Shown: positions 7,646-16,437 of the stretch, one piece after another
Layout of the letters: each line of letters starts with the position of its first letter
Numbering within the stretch: the first letter of the stretch is position 1
Source of the DNA: G963662905 sp965230045
GTDB taxonomy: Bacteria; Bacteroidota; Bacteroidia; Bacteroidales; WRLA01
DNA length: 64,000 nucleotides
Reading direction: 5' to 3'
Assembly: GCA_965230045.1 (NCBI GenBank)
Contig: OZ245940.1
Span: 3,224,001 to 3,288,000 of the forward strand
The notes under the pieces: model-generated
What the model saw: the letters and a program-made list of their open reading frames with translations, nothing else
Databases searched by the model: none
What the model was told of the DNA's origin: nothing
Program-made: the position numbers and the translations under genes

Positions 7646-7735
7646 ACTCATCGGATGACTGAAACCGGCTGTTAAAACTCATCGGATGACCGGGCGTCAT
7701 CCGTTGAGTAGGTAATTGTTCGTCATCCGATGAGT
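7646..7735. repeat. Cluster of four CATCGGATGA half-sites
   Basis: Half-sites at 7646-7660 and 7677-7690 (forward) and 7696-7709 and 7722-7735 (reverse, the first with one mismatch). The middle two form a 14-bp imperfect stem around CGGG. Together with the palindrome at 7466 they fill the region upstream of the peptidase gene. Confidence 0.75.
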
Positions 7736-7804
7736 AATAACAAACACAAAACTTCAGGCAAGCTCCGAAATTCCGGGTACAACCGTATTTTCAATCAAAC
7801 GGAA

Positions 7805-7838
7805 TTGTTTTAATTTTCACGAATAATTCTATATTTGC
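7805..7838 (+). promoter_or_regulatory. Bacteroidota-type promoter of the first C10 peptidase gene
   Basis: A -33-like TTG at 7805-7807 and the -7 box TATATTTGC at 7830-7838, about 22 bp apart, 30 bp before the ATG at 7868. This fits the TAnnTTTG consensus of the primary sigma factor of Bacteroidota and shows that the TTG at 7835 is not the start codon. Confidence 0.65.
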
Positions 7839-7867
7839 GTAAACTAAAGTTCATAATACGCAAAATC

Positions 7868-9952
7868 ATGAAATCCAAAATAGCTATTACCATTTCGTTT
7901 TTATTCATCTTATTGACGCACAGTCCATGCTCTGCGCAGCTCATCGATAAAAAAGCGGCTGAGGGTTATGCGCTTGAACTTGCAGAAAACCACATGGGCA
8001 TAAAAAAGCCCACAATTGATCGGCTTCTCCCCTGGCCGGATGAAAAAAACGTTCAGCTTTATGCGGTTAATTTCCGCTATGGTGGATTTGTGCTTTTATC
8101 TGCAAATGCCAATTACGGCCCGCTCCTCGCCTACAGCAAACATGGCCATTTTCATCCTGATCAGCTTCCCGAGCAGGCCAAAGCCTTGATCAAGCATCAA
8201 ATGAAAACGGCATCCGCCTTTGCCGACAGTCCTGTTCAAAATTTGGCTACAACATCAACAAAACTCCTGATAAATGCAAAAGAAAACCTTGTGCAACAAG
8301 CAGCTGTTGCACCTTTATTGCGCACCATCTGGGGCGAAGATTTTCCTTACAATGCATATTGTCCTGAAGACATCAACGGTCCTGGCGGACATGTATTTGC
8401 CGGATCATCGGCGGTAGCAATGGCGCAGATTATGTACTACTGGCGCTGGCCTTTGACCGGACAGGGCAGCAAGTCCTATACCGCAGAACCCTATGGCGTT
8501 TTGAGTGCAGATTTTGGCGCCACACATTATTTATTTGATGCCATGATGCCCAATCCGGACCCCAATTACGATGAAATTGCATTGCTTCTGTCCCACATCG
8601 GCATTGCATCGGAAATGCATTATAGCCCAACAGGTTCCAGTACGGATGCCGCTTCCCTCATTCAGGCGATGACGGCACATTTCAGGTATTCGGACAATAT
8701 CCTCGTGCAGCAAAGGGCCAATTTCAGTGATGAAGATTGGAAAAACCTGATCAAATCGCAGTTGGATCAGGATATTCCTGTATTATTTGGCGGTTTCGAC
8801 ACCACAAAAGTGCACACCTTCGTTTGCGACGGTTACGACAATCAGGGGCTTTTTCATTTTAATTTTGGCTATTCGGGTTATGGCGATGGCTATTACCTGA
8901 TTGATGACCCCTTGGGGTTTGCAGCAGAACAGGCATGCAGCCAGAACCTTGTGCCTAATGAAGAATATCCGGCATATGCCAGCGGGCACACACTCCTTGA
9001 TTTTTCCCGGGGCACTTTCAGCGACGGCAGCGGTCCGCTGATGCCCACGCAAAGCAATGCGGAGGCAAGCTGGCTGATCAGTCCGCAAACCGGTGTTGAT
9101 TCCGTAAAAAGCATCTTACTGGGATTCCACAGTTTTCAACTCGGTGCCGGAGATACCCTCTTTGTATATGATGGCGAAAACCGTGAAGCGCCCCTCCTGC
9201 ATTATTTTACGGGAGATAATGTACTTTCCGGGATTTCCTCCAGCGGGAATAAAATTTTCGTTGCTTTTAAAACCAATAGCGAAGACAATGGCAAAGGTTG
9301 GCTGGCCTTTTATGAATCACTTGCACCGGATTATTGCATTGGAGGCCAACATCATATAAGCTCTGAAAGCGGAACTGTAAACGATGGCAGTGGAACAAAA
9401 TTCAATTATCAGAATAATTTTGAATGCGAATGGATTATTGAACCCATGTGGGGCACAGGCATTACGCTAGGCTTCAATTTCTTTGATACCGAACCGGGCA
9501 AAGATGTGCTCAAAATCTTTGAAGGCAAATCGAATGTGCTGCTGGGTACCTTTTCAGGTATTTACCTCAATGGCGTGCCACAGGATGTTTTTTATTCACG
9601 AAACGGAATCCTGAAATTGCAGTTTACCACGGATGAAAGCATCACAAAACCCGGCTGGGAAGTCTATTATATGGCTGATAATGTGGGGATTAAGGATCAG
9701 ACAGACAAAACCATACTGAGCATTGCCCCTGTTCCGGCACAGGATTTTATAGAAATCAGCCTCAAAACAGGATTTCCAAAAGATACGCAAATCGAAATTT
9801 ATGATGCCCTCGGAAATCCCTGCGCCCGGCACAGATTACCAGCTCATCATCAAAAATTAAATATCGACATCAGTGCACTAAACAGCGGCATTTATTTCCT
9901 GAAAGCGGGCAGTTTACAGCATAAAACCAGCCGGCGCTTTATAAAACTTTAG
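7868..9952 (+). CDS. Secreted C10-family peptidase homologue lacking the catalytic Cys; CUB domains, T9SS tail
   Basis: 694 aa from the ATG at 7868 (signal peptide MKSKIAITIS...CSAQ). Order: Spi-like inhibitory prodomain (about 25-130), C10 (streptopain-like) domain (about 145-375), two CUB-like domains (about 378-495 and 500-620), and a T9SS type A sorting domain (about 630-694; APVPAQDFIEISL... GIYFLKAG). Where the paralogue downstream has TGCVATALGQ, this protein has AGSSAVAMAQ: the nucleophile is Ser180 instead of Cys. His316 (VHTFVCDGYD) remains, but the usual NWGWGG is NFGYSG. It is therefore probably catalytically dead, or altered in chemistry, and might act as a binding or decoy protein at the cell surface. 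The neighbouring gene is a tandem duplicate that kept the active site. Confidence 0.85.
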   Translation: MKSKIAITISFLFILLTHSPCSAQLIDKKAAEGYALELAENHMGIKKPTIDRLLPWPDEKNVQLYAVNFRYGGFVLLSANANYGPLLAYSKHGHFHPDQLPEQAKALIKHQMKTASAFADSPVQNLATTSTKLLINAKENLVQQAAVAPLLRTIWGEDFPYNAYCPEDINGPGGHVFAGSSAVAMAQIMYYWRWPLTGQGSKSYTAEPYGVLSADFGATHYLFDAMMPNPDPNYDEIALLLSHIGIASEMHYSPTGSSTDAASLIQAMTAHFRYSDNILVQQRANFSDEDWKNLIKSQLDQDIPVLFGGFDTTKVHTFVCDGYDNQGLFHFNFGYSGYGDGYYLIDDPLGFAAEQACSQNLVPNEEYPAYASGHTLLDFSRGTFSDGSGPLMPTQSNAEASWLISPQTGVDSVKSILLGFHSFQLGAGDTLFVYDGENREAPLLHYFTGDNVLSGISSSGNKIFVAFKTNSEDNGKGWLAFYESLAPDYCIGGQHHISSESGTVNDGSGTKFNYQNNFECEWIIEPMWGTGITLGFNFFDTEPGKDVLKIFEGKSNVLLGTFSGIYLNGVPQDVFYSRNGILKLQFTTDESITKPGWEVYYMADNVGIKDQTDKTILSIAPVPAQDFIEISLKTGFPKDTQIEIYDALGNPCARHRLPAHHQKLNIDISALNSGIYFLKAGSLQHKTSRRFIKL

Positions 9953-9972
9953 TAGTTTGGAAATTAAAAGCT

Positions 9973-9980
9973 TATATTTG
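9973..9980 (+). promoter_or_regulatory. -7 element before the second C10 peptidase gene
   Basis: TATATTTG, 23 bp before the ATG at 10004. The upstream TTTG at 9955-9958 is only about 14 bp away, shorter than usual, so the promoter is tentative; it would allow separate expression of the second paralogue. Confidence 0.4.
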
Positions 9981-10003
9981 TTTCAAAACCAATTCCCTTA
10001 GCC

Positions 10004-12094
10004 ATGAAAAACTTTATCCTTATTATTCTTTTAGGGGCACTTTTGCTCCCCTCCTCTTTTGCGCAGGAATCTATCGGCAAACAGGAGATCCGCAAAGCCG
10101 CACAACAATTTATCGCTGCGCATTTTCAGGCTGAAGCGAATATCATTGAAATGCGCATGTATAACGAAAATCCGCACATCAGCCTGCTTTTGCTTGAACC
10201 ATCGGGCTACCTTCTGATGAGCACAAAAAAGAACACGCAAGCCGTTTTGGCCTGGTCGGAGCATTCCAAAGCTGATTTTGTACGTATTCCGCCGGCTTTC
10301 AAAGCATGGACAAATCAATACGAAAAGCAACTGGATTATCTCGAAAACAATCCGGCTGCCTCTTTGAAAAACGCTTCTGCACAATGGGATGCACTGCTTT
10401 CGGGCAATACCTTAAGCCGGGAAAATATGCGTGCTGTTGAGCCTATGTTGTTCAGTACATGGGATCAGGGCTTCCCTTACAATATGCAATGTCCGGCAGA
10501 TCCGGAAGGGCCATCAGGCCACTGCGTTACCGGCTGTGTAGCAACTGCTTTGGGACAATTGGTGAACTATTTCAGGTTTCCTCAAACCGGAGAGGGTGAA
10601 TATGCTTATTATCTCTATCCTTATGGCACAATATCGGCTGATTTTTGGGCAACCACCTATCATTGGGATCAGATGAACAATCATCCTACAGAAAAAAATC
10701 CTGCCATTGCCCAACTGCTCAGTCATTTAGGCATTTCGGTAGATATGCAATACGGTCCGAACAGTTCAGGAATGAACAACCATAAAGGCGCTTATACCCT
10801 GCGGACTTTCTTTCGCTATTCCCCGGAAACGGAATATCTTTTCCGCGACAGCACTTCCTTAGACTGGAAAGCCATGCTGGTGCAGCATCTCGATCAAAAT
10901 ATCCCGCTTTACTATGCCGGATGGTCGGAACCCAATGTTGTGGGGCACGCATTTATTTGCGACGGCTACCAAACCGAAGATTACTACCATTTTAACTGGG
11001 GCTGGGGTTCCAGCTGGGATGGCTATTTTTATGTGGACGACCTGGTTGTGGGCGGAAACAACTTCAATCTGGCACAGGAAATCATCATCAATGCCTTTCC
11101 GGATACAGTGAACAATGAATACCCCTACTGGCCTGAAAATGAAAATATAATTACCGCTTTTTCAGGCAGCTTAGATGATGGCAGCGGCCCGGTTTATCCT
11201 TCCAAAGAAGGCATGGACGTGAAATGGCTCATTGATCCGCAAAACGAATTTGATTCTGTTTCTTCCATTCATCTCAGTTTCCATAAATTCGATATTGAAG
11301 AAAATGTGGCTCATCTGAAAATTTATGATGGAGAAGATACCAATGCACCTCTCCTTGCAGAGCTTACAGGCGACCTGGGCACTGCTTTGCCACAAATCAG
11401 CAGCACAGGCAACAAAATGCTGCTTCACTATACCACAAGCACAAGCACATCATGTAAAGGCTGGCTGCTTTCTTATGAAAGTGAGCGTCCGGAATGGTGC
11501 CGTAGCATGGAGATGATCAATGAAAATGCAGGAACGATCAGCGATGGAAGCCAAAACTTTTTCTACGAAAACAATACACTTTGCAAATGGAACATAAACA
11601 TGAACAGCCCTTTCGGCATGATTGATTTTATGTATTTTGAAACCGAAGAAGGCCACGATGTTGTGAAAGTTTATGAATTTCCCAGCATGGAATTGCTGGC
11701 AGAACTATCGGGCGATTACAGCGGACAACAAACTCCGGGTCCCTTCTACACAACTACTGGTTCATTCTTCATCACCTGGCAAACCAATAACACAAATCGC
11801 GCGCAAGGCTGGAAGGCAGAATATTCAAATTTAGACGGAACAAACGACCTGCCAATTGAAAAGGGCATGCGCGTTTATCCCAATCCGGGAAATGGAGCTT
11901 TTTATTTAAGCAACTTACGAAACATCAGTAAATTAGAGGTTTACAATATCGCTGGACAATTGATTTTGGAACAACAACCCAATAAAAACATGGCTCCGTA
12001 CAAAATTGATCTTTCAAACCAAACCAAAGGAGTGTACTTTCTGAAAATAATTCAGGATGAGAAAAGTATAATGAAAAAGCTGATTTTGAAATAA
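10004..12094 (+). CDS. Secreted C10-family cysteine peptidase with two CUB-like domains and T9SS tail
   Basis: 696 aa. Signal peptide (1-20, ending SSFAQ), Spi-like propeptide (about 22-125), C10 peptidase domain (about 140-370) with nucleophile Cys178 in TGCVATALGQ and His315 in GHAFICDGY followed by the family motif NWGWGSSWDGY. Two CUB-like domains follow (each opening with a GxxxDGSG...Y/P motif), then a T9SS sorting domain (YPNPGNGAFYL... KGVYFLKI...KLILK). Expected to be a zymogen exported by the Sec and type IX systems and anchored or released at the cell surface, where it cleaves proteins. Known C10 relatives are streptopain and interpain A. It lies 51 bp after the Cys-less paralogue; a hairpin terminator follows. 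Confidence 0.9.
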   Translation: MKNFILIILLGALLLPSSFAQESIGKQEIRKAAQQFIAAHFQAEANIIEMRMYNENPHISLLLLEPSGYLLMSTKKNTQAVLAWSEHSKADFVRIPPAFKAWTNQYEKQLDYLENNPAASLKNASAQWDALLSGNTLSRENMRAVEPMLFSTWDQGFPYNMQCPADPEGPSGHCVTGCVATALGQLVNYFRFPQTGEGEYAYYLYPYGTISADFWATTYHWDQMNNHPTEKNPAIAQLLSHLGISVDMQYGPNSSGMNNHKGAYTLRTFFRYSPETEYLFRDSTSLDWKAMLVQHLDQNIPLYYAGWSEPNVVGHAFICDGYQTEDYYHFNWGWGSSWDGYFYVDDLVVGGNNFNLAQEIIINAFPDTVNNEYPYWPENENIITAFSGSLDDGSGPVYPSKEGMDVKWLIDPQNEFDSVSSIHLSFHKFDIEENVAHLKIYDGEDTNAPLLAELTGDLGTALPQISSTGNKMLLHYTTSTSTSCKGWLLSYESERPEWCRSMEMINENAGTISDGSQNFFYENNTLCKWNINMNSPFGMIDFMYFETEEGHDVVKVYEFPSMELLAELSGDYSGQQTPGPFYTTTGSFFITWQTNNTNRAQGWKAEYSNLDGTNDLPIEKGMRVYPNPGNGAFYLSNLRNISKLEVYNIAGQLILEQQPNKNMAPYKIDLSNQTKGVYFLKIIQDEKSIMKKLILK

Positions 12095-12151
12095 AAAATC
12101 AGGATTCAGGTTAAAAGACTACTTTTGCAGCCGTTTAATGTGAAATTTAAA

Positions 12152-12187
12152 ATGCGGCAGTTTTAGACGAACTGCCGCATTATTTTA
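12152..12187 (+). terminator. Rho-independent terminator after the C10 peptidase gene
   Basis: Perfect 11-bp stem ATGCGGCAGTT / AACTGCCGCAT with a 7-nt loop, followed by TATTTTA. It separates the peptidase pair from the helicase gene. Confidence 0.75.
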
Positions 12188-12197
12188 TTATAAATAT

Positions 12198-13493
12198 ATG
12201 ACATTCGAAGATTTAAAACTGATCTCTCCCATACTGAAAGCACTCAATGACGAAAATTATGAAGAGCCCACTTCCATTCAGGCACAGTCCATTCCACATA
12301 TTTTAAGGGGATCGGATGTATTGGGAAGCGCTCAAACCGGCACTGGAAAAACAGCTGCTTTTGCCATTCCGATTCTCCAGCTTTTATATCAAAACAATGC
12401 ACCACAAAAAGGAAAGCGCAAAATTGCTTCGCTCATTGTAACGCCTACCCGCGAGCTGGCGATCCAAATCGGGGATAGTTTCAAAGCCTACGGCAAATAT
12501 ACACGCCTGCGCCATACCGTAATTTATGGCGGTGTAAACCAGGGATCGCAAAAAGATGCACTAAGGAAAGGTGTTGACATCCTTGTTGCTACACCCGGAA
12601 GGCTGCTCGATTTGATGGAACAAGGATATATCAGCCTGCGCGATATCAAGTATTTTGTATTGGACGAAGCCGACCGCATGCTGGATATGGGATTTATCCC
12701 CGATGTTAAAAAAATCCTCGCCAAACTTCCGCAAAAAAGACAATCCCTCTTTTTCTCTGCAACACTTCCACAGAATATTGTTGCCCTGTCGCGGCAAATC
12801 CTGAATTCACCCAAAAAGATTGCAGTAGATCCGGTTTCCTCAACCGCCGAAACCATCCAGCAATATCTGTATATGACCAACCGGGAAAACAAAAGGGAGC
12901 TGCTGCTGCATATCCTCAAAAACCGCGACATCAGGCAAGCGCTGCTTTTTTCACGCACCAAACATGGCGCCGACCGCATTGCACGCAACCTGAAAAAAGA
13001 AAGAATCAATTGTGCGGCTATTCATGGCGATAAATCACAAAATCAGCGACAAAAAGCCCTGAGCGACTTTAAAGCCGGTAAAATCAGGATATTGGTAGCA
13101 ACGGATATCGCTGCACGAGGCATTGATATCGACAAGCTTCATTATGTGATCAATTATGATATCCCCAATGAATCCGAGACTTACGTGCACCGTATAGGCC
13201 GCTGCGGAAGAGCCGGAGAAGCGGGCATATCCATTTCCATTTGTGAGCCGGAAGAAAATGCCTGGATCCGTGATATCGAAAAACTCACCAAGCAAAAAAT
13301 CCAGATTGTGGACGACAATCCTTTTCCGCAAACTGACAAACCCATGAATGCCGCCCAAAAGAAAGAATGGGAAAAAGAAAAACTGCGGAGAAAAAAAGAA
13401 TTCTTCGCCAAACGTAAGCAAAACAAAAGTGACGGACAAAACAGAGGAAGCAGACAAAACAGGAGGTTTCAGGGAAAGCGGAAAAGCAAATAA
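12198..13493 (+). CDS. rhlE: DEAD-box ATP-dependent RNA helicase, RhlE type
   Basis: 431 aa cytoplasmic helicase. All motifs are visible in order: Q motif TSIQAQSIPHIL, Walker A AQTGTGKT (about 47-54), PTRELAIQI, TPGRLLDLM, DEAD (about 156), SATLP, then in the second RecA domain ATDIAARGIDI and YVHRIGRCGRAG. A basic, Lys/Arg/Asn-rich tail (from about 395) probably binds RNA nonspecifically. Likely functions in ribosome assembly or mRNA turnover, especially in the cold. Stand-alone gene just after a terminator. Confidence 0.93.
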   Translation: MTFEDLKLISPILKALNDENYEEPTSIQAQSIPHILRGSDVLGSAQTGTGKTAAFAIPILQLLYQNNAPQKGKRKIASLIVTPTRELAIQIGDSFKAYGKYTRLRHTVIYGGVNQGSQKDALRKGVDILVATPGRLLDLMEQGYISLRDIKYFVLDEADRMLDMGFIPDVKKILAKLPQKRQSLFFSATLPQNIVALSRQILNSPKKIAVDPVSSTAETIQQYLYMTNRENKRELLLHILKNRDIRQALLFSRTKHGADRIARNLKKERINCAAIHGDKSQNQRQKALSDFKAGKIRILVATDIAARGIDIDKLHYVINYDIPNESETYVHRIGRCGRAGEAGISISICEPEENAWIRDIEKLTKQKIQIVDDNPFPQTDKPMNAAQKKEWEKEKLRRKKEFFAKRKQNKSDGQNRGSRQNRRFQGKRKSK

Positions 13494-13557
13494 GGTTGGC
13501 TGTATTCTAAATAACGGATAATTTCTAAGATTATAAGTTTTATTCAAAAGAACTTAT

Positions 13558-13750
13558 AGATTTCTCAGTCGGCAATGCCTTTCAGGCATAAACCTCCATC
13601 GAAATGACCATCTTAAGGGTTATTTTGCAGGGGGAGGGCAGGTAGCGGGCGTATAACGCCCGCTACCTGCCCTCCCCCTGCTTCCCGACAATAAAAACGG
13701 TCATTTCGACCAAAACACAAAGCAAAGCGGAGTGTTGCCGGGAGAAATCT
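13558..13750. repeat. 193-bp nested palindromic element
   Basis: Outer arms AGATTTCTC (13558-13566) and GAGAAATCT (13742-13750); next CGGCAA/TTGCCG; then CGAAATGACC (13598-13607) and GGTCATTTCG (13697-13706). The centre is a perfect 24-bp GC-rich stem at 13628-13651/13657-13680 with loop TATAA. No ORF. It looks like a MITE or a composite palindromic repeat; variants of the outer AGATTTCTC...CGAAATGAC motif are common between genes in Bacteroidota. Confidence 0.75.
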
Positions 13751-13907
13751 AAACTTCCTTATAAACTTATGTAAATAAGTGGTTTGTATATGAGACGGGT
13801 CATGATTCGATGTTCTTTGATTATCTAATCCATTCGCAATTGTGCTGTGAATCAAACAATATTTAGATTACAGCCATAAGGTTTTGTCCTTTCCAGGCCA
13901 CAAAATG

Positions 13908-15467
13908 CTAATCCTTCATATATCTTGCTTTTTTCGCCCGGATCATATCAGAATACTTTGCCCTGCCTTGCTCATTGGGCAAGCAGCACAGGTATATTTC
14001 TGTACCGTCCTCCCTGAACCAGGGATCATCAATTGTTTCGACCAGCTCCACGCGATCAAAAAGCGGATCCAGTTCTTTTGTTTTATCAAAACCACTGTTC
14101 ATTCTGGAATGCACATACAGCAGATAATCAGCTGATAAACTATCCGGCGCACAGAAGATAAAGCTGCCGTTGGTTGATATCGGCTGTGCAATCCCCTGCC
14201 CTTTTCCATAAAACATCACTGCTCCGGCCTGTCCGTAATGCTCGCAAAAAATAGCGCAGTTTCCCTTTATTTTTTCCGGATGATTCCGGTAAATATCAAT
14301 CACTGCCTGTGCCAGCTTGTCCCAGCCGCGCATATCGGCCATATCCTGCGGAATATCGTAATTCTTTCCGTCCTCCCAGCGGAACGCATCTTTTTGGGCA
14401 ATTTTTTCAGCCGTCATAAAAGGAATACCATCAAAAGAGAAGGAAAGCCAGAGCGAAATCATCATATTGGCCATTAAAAAAAGGAAAAGCAGCGCAAAGT
14501 ATTTCTTCACGTATTTTTCAAAGAAGATTGCGCCAAATACAAACATCACCGGATAAACGCCCAGCGTATAATAGCCTTTGCCGCTGCCCAGCATAATCAG
14601 GAGGATGACAAAAATAAATGCAAAGGCAAACAGCCTGTATTTCCGTTCATTCCTAAAAAACAACAATCCAAACAAAGCCATAAGCCAGATATAAATTGCC
14701 TGCACATTCATCAAAAGTTGGGACAGCAGGAAATCGGAATAGCGCACATGAACCAATTGGCTGTCCCTCAACTCTTCCATATGCATGAGCACAGGCCAGT
14801 TGTGGCTGTATTGCCAGTAAATATTGGGCAGGATTATGATAAAACCGATGAGCACAGCCCAAAGGAAGTATTTCGTAAAAAAGAGCTTTCGCCAGGGTGA
14901 AAGCATGAGCGCAAGCACAAAAGCAACAGCAATAAATGCCATGGAATACTTATTCAAAAAGCCAAAAGCCGAAACCAGGGCAATCCAAATCCAGTATTTT
15001 GGGTTTTCCCGCCGGATCATAACAATCATCAGATAAGAAAAAAGGATCCAGTAAAAATGATTGAAAGCAACGGGCTGAAAAAGAGTATTTGTATGCAGAT
15101 ATGAAGGCGAAAACAAGTATGCGAGACAAGCCAGTGCCAGTGCTTTTTTCTGTCCGCCCAGCTCTTTTACCGCCAGTGCTATAAGGACAATATTGACCGC
15201 GCCAATCACTGCCGGAAAAAAGCGCAAAGCAAATACTGTATTTCCAAAAAGGGAAACAGCCAGTTTCCCTATGACGGCAATGGACGGAGGAACCGCAACA
15301 AAACCCCAGGCAAGATGCTGACTTTGGGCATAATACAAATATGCATCGCGATGCAGGCCGTAATTATCGTAAGTTAAAAAATGCACAGCCAGTTTAGCAA
15401 TGACAAAAAGCAGAATCAATGTCCAGGTGGATGATAATATAGGGGTTATGCGGTTAAAAAATGCCAT
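13908..15467 (-). CDS. GT39/ArnT-like integral membrane glycosyltransferase
   Basis: 519 aa. N-terminal membrane helix followed by the first periplasmic loop with acidic residue (GLHRDAYLYYAQSQHL, about residues 37-52), then around ten further hydrophobic segments to about residue 345, and a soluble C-terminal domain of ~170 residues. This is the architecture of PMT_2/ArnT-type enzymes that transfer a sugar from a polyprenyl-phosphate donor to lipid or protein at the periplasmic face. Acceptor and sugar unknown. Monocistronic by context; it is preceded on its strand by a small membrane-protein gene 121 bp away. Confidence 0.8.
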   Translation of the reverse strand: MAFFNRITPILSSTWTLILLFVIAKLAVHFLTYDNYGLHRDAYLYYAQSQHLAWGFVAVPPSIAVIGKLAVSLFGNTVFALRFFPAVIGAVNIVLIALAVKELGGQKKALALACLAYLFSPSYLHTNTLFQPVAFNHFYWILFSYLMIVMIRRENPKYWIWIALVSAFGFLNKYSMAFIAVAFVLALMLSPWRKLFFTKYFLWAVLIGFIIILPNIYWQYSHNWPVLMHMEELRDSQLVHVRYSDFLLSQLLMNVQAIYIWLMALFGLLFFRNERKYRLFAFAFIFVILLIMLGSGKGYYTLGVYPVMFVFGAIFFEKYVKKYFALLFLFLMANMMISLWLSFSFDGIPFMTAEKIAQKDAFRWEDGKNYDIPQDMADMRGWDKLAQAVIDIYRNHPEKIKGNCAIFCEHYGQAGAVMFYGKGQGIAQPISTNGSFIFCAPDSLSADYLLYVHSRMNSGFDKTKELDPLFDRVELVETIDDPWFREDGTEIYLCCLPNEQGRAKYSDMIRAKKARYMKD

Positions 15468-15587
15468 TACACAGAAATTTATTAAGCGTCGTTTCCTTTG
15501 TACTGTTCAAGCTGAGCAATAAGCAAATCCGGGCTGCAGAGATAACATTCTCAAAAGGGTAGCTTTGCCTTTCCTTCCTGGTCATCA

Positions 15588-16046
15588 CTATTTCCGGACT
15601 TCTTTGGCCAGTTTTTCAAAATGGGCCTTTATTTCCTTCTTGTCAGAATATTCTGTATAATCATCCAAAAAAAACGTAAAATGCTCATCCTTAAGGTTAT
15701 CAATCTCAATGGTTTTAAGTTTAATATCAATATTTTTAATTTCTGGCTTAACTTTAAAATTTCTTTCACACATACGTGATTTAAAACTGAAGCTATGCTC
15801 CTCGAATTCAATGTATGAGCCCGATATTAATGTAAGCTGCTTAGATGTAGTAATATACGAATATATTGCGAGCCCAAAAAAGATAAAGCTATCCAGCAAA
15901 CGCCCCACATCCTTTAAACTGTTGAAGTCTGAAAAATCTTTAAACAAAGCCAAAACGATAGCAAATGCAGCCAAAACGATAGAAAAGCTTCGTAAATAGC
16001 GGAGTTTTTTTTCGAGTTTCGCTGTAGTAAATAATTTTTTAGTCAT
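15588..16046 (-). CDS. Hypothetical membrane protein, two helices and a PH-like domain
   Basis: 152 aa. Two hydrophobic segments (about residues 20-36 and 50-66) are followed by a beta-rich region (QLTLISGSYIEFEEHSFSF... IDIKLKTIEIDNL... HFTFFLDD) that resembles the small bPH/YcxB-type domains of bacterial membrane proteins. No enzyme motif. Low GC compared with the neighbouring glycosyltransferase gene, perhaps recently acquired. Confidence 0.65.
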   Translation of the reverse strand: MTKKLFTTAKLEKKLRYLRSFSIVLAAFAIVLALFKDFSDFNSLKDVGRLLDSFIFFGLAIYSYITTSKQLTLISGSYIEFEEHSFSFKSRMCERNFKVKPEIKNIDIKLKTIEIDNLKDEHFTFFLDDYTEYSDKKEIKAHFEKLAKEVRK

Positions 16047-16261
16047 TTTAGTATCAATTATATCTGGTTAGAGGAAAAATACTCAAGATCACATCGGCAA
16101 TAAATAAAACAATATCCTTACTCATTCCAAATCATTCAGCTAATAAACGAGCTTTTGTGGTTATTCTTTCTTCTTACAAATATAATAAACCTATCCTGAT
16201 TTTGTCTTTTTGGGCGTTTTAAAAATAAGAAATTATAAATTCGGAAGAAACTACAATCGGC

Positions 16262-16294
16262 CAAAAAAAAATCCCGGCCATAATGACCAGGATT
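16262..16294 (-). terminator. Terminator downstream of tRNA-Arg
   Basis: On the minus strand an imperfect hairpin ATCCTGG...CCGGGAT with loop centred on CATTATG, followed by a run of T (16261-16270 are A on the plus strand). It lies directly behind the tRNA 3' end. Confidence 0.65.
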
Positions 16295-16295
16295 T

Positions 16296-16371
<76 letters not shown>

Positions 16372-16437
16372 AAAATTTGCGGCTGCAAAAATACATAATT
16401 ATCTGTGCAACCGCAAAAGATTTTCCGCGATTATATT

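Noticed and set aside
7458..7700. 80-codon minus-strand frame and plus-strand frames across the CATCGGATGA repeats
   Set aside because: Frames are made of palindrome translations (HSSDD..., QSSDE...) and have no gene-like features.
7835..7867. Upstream TTG start extending the first C10 peptidase by 11 residues
   Set aside because: It overlaps the -7 box, and the signal peptide begins at the ATG at 7868.
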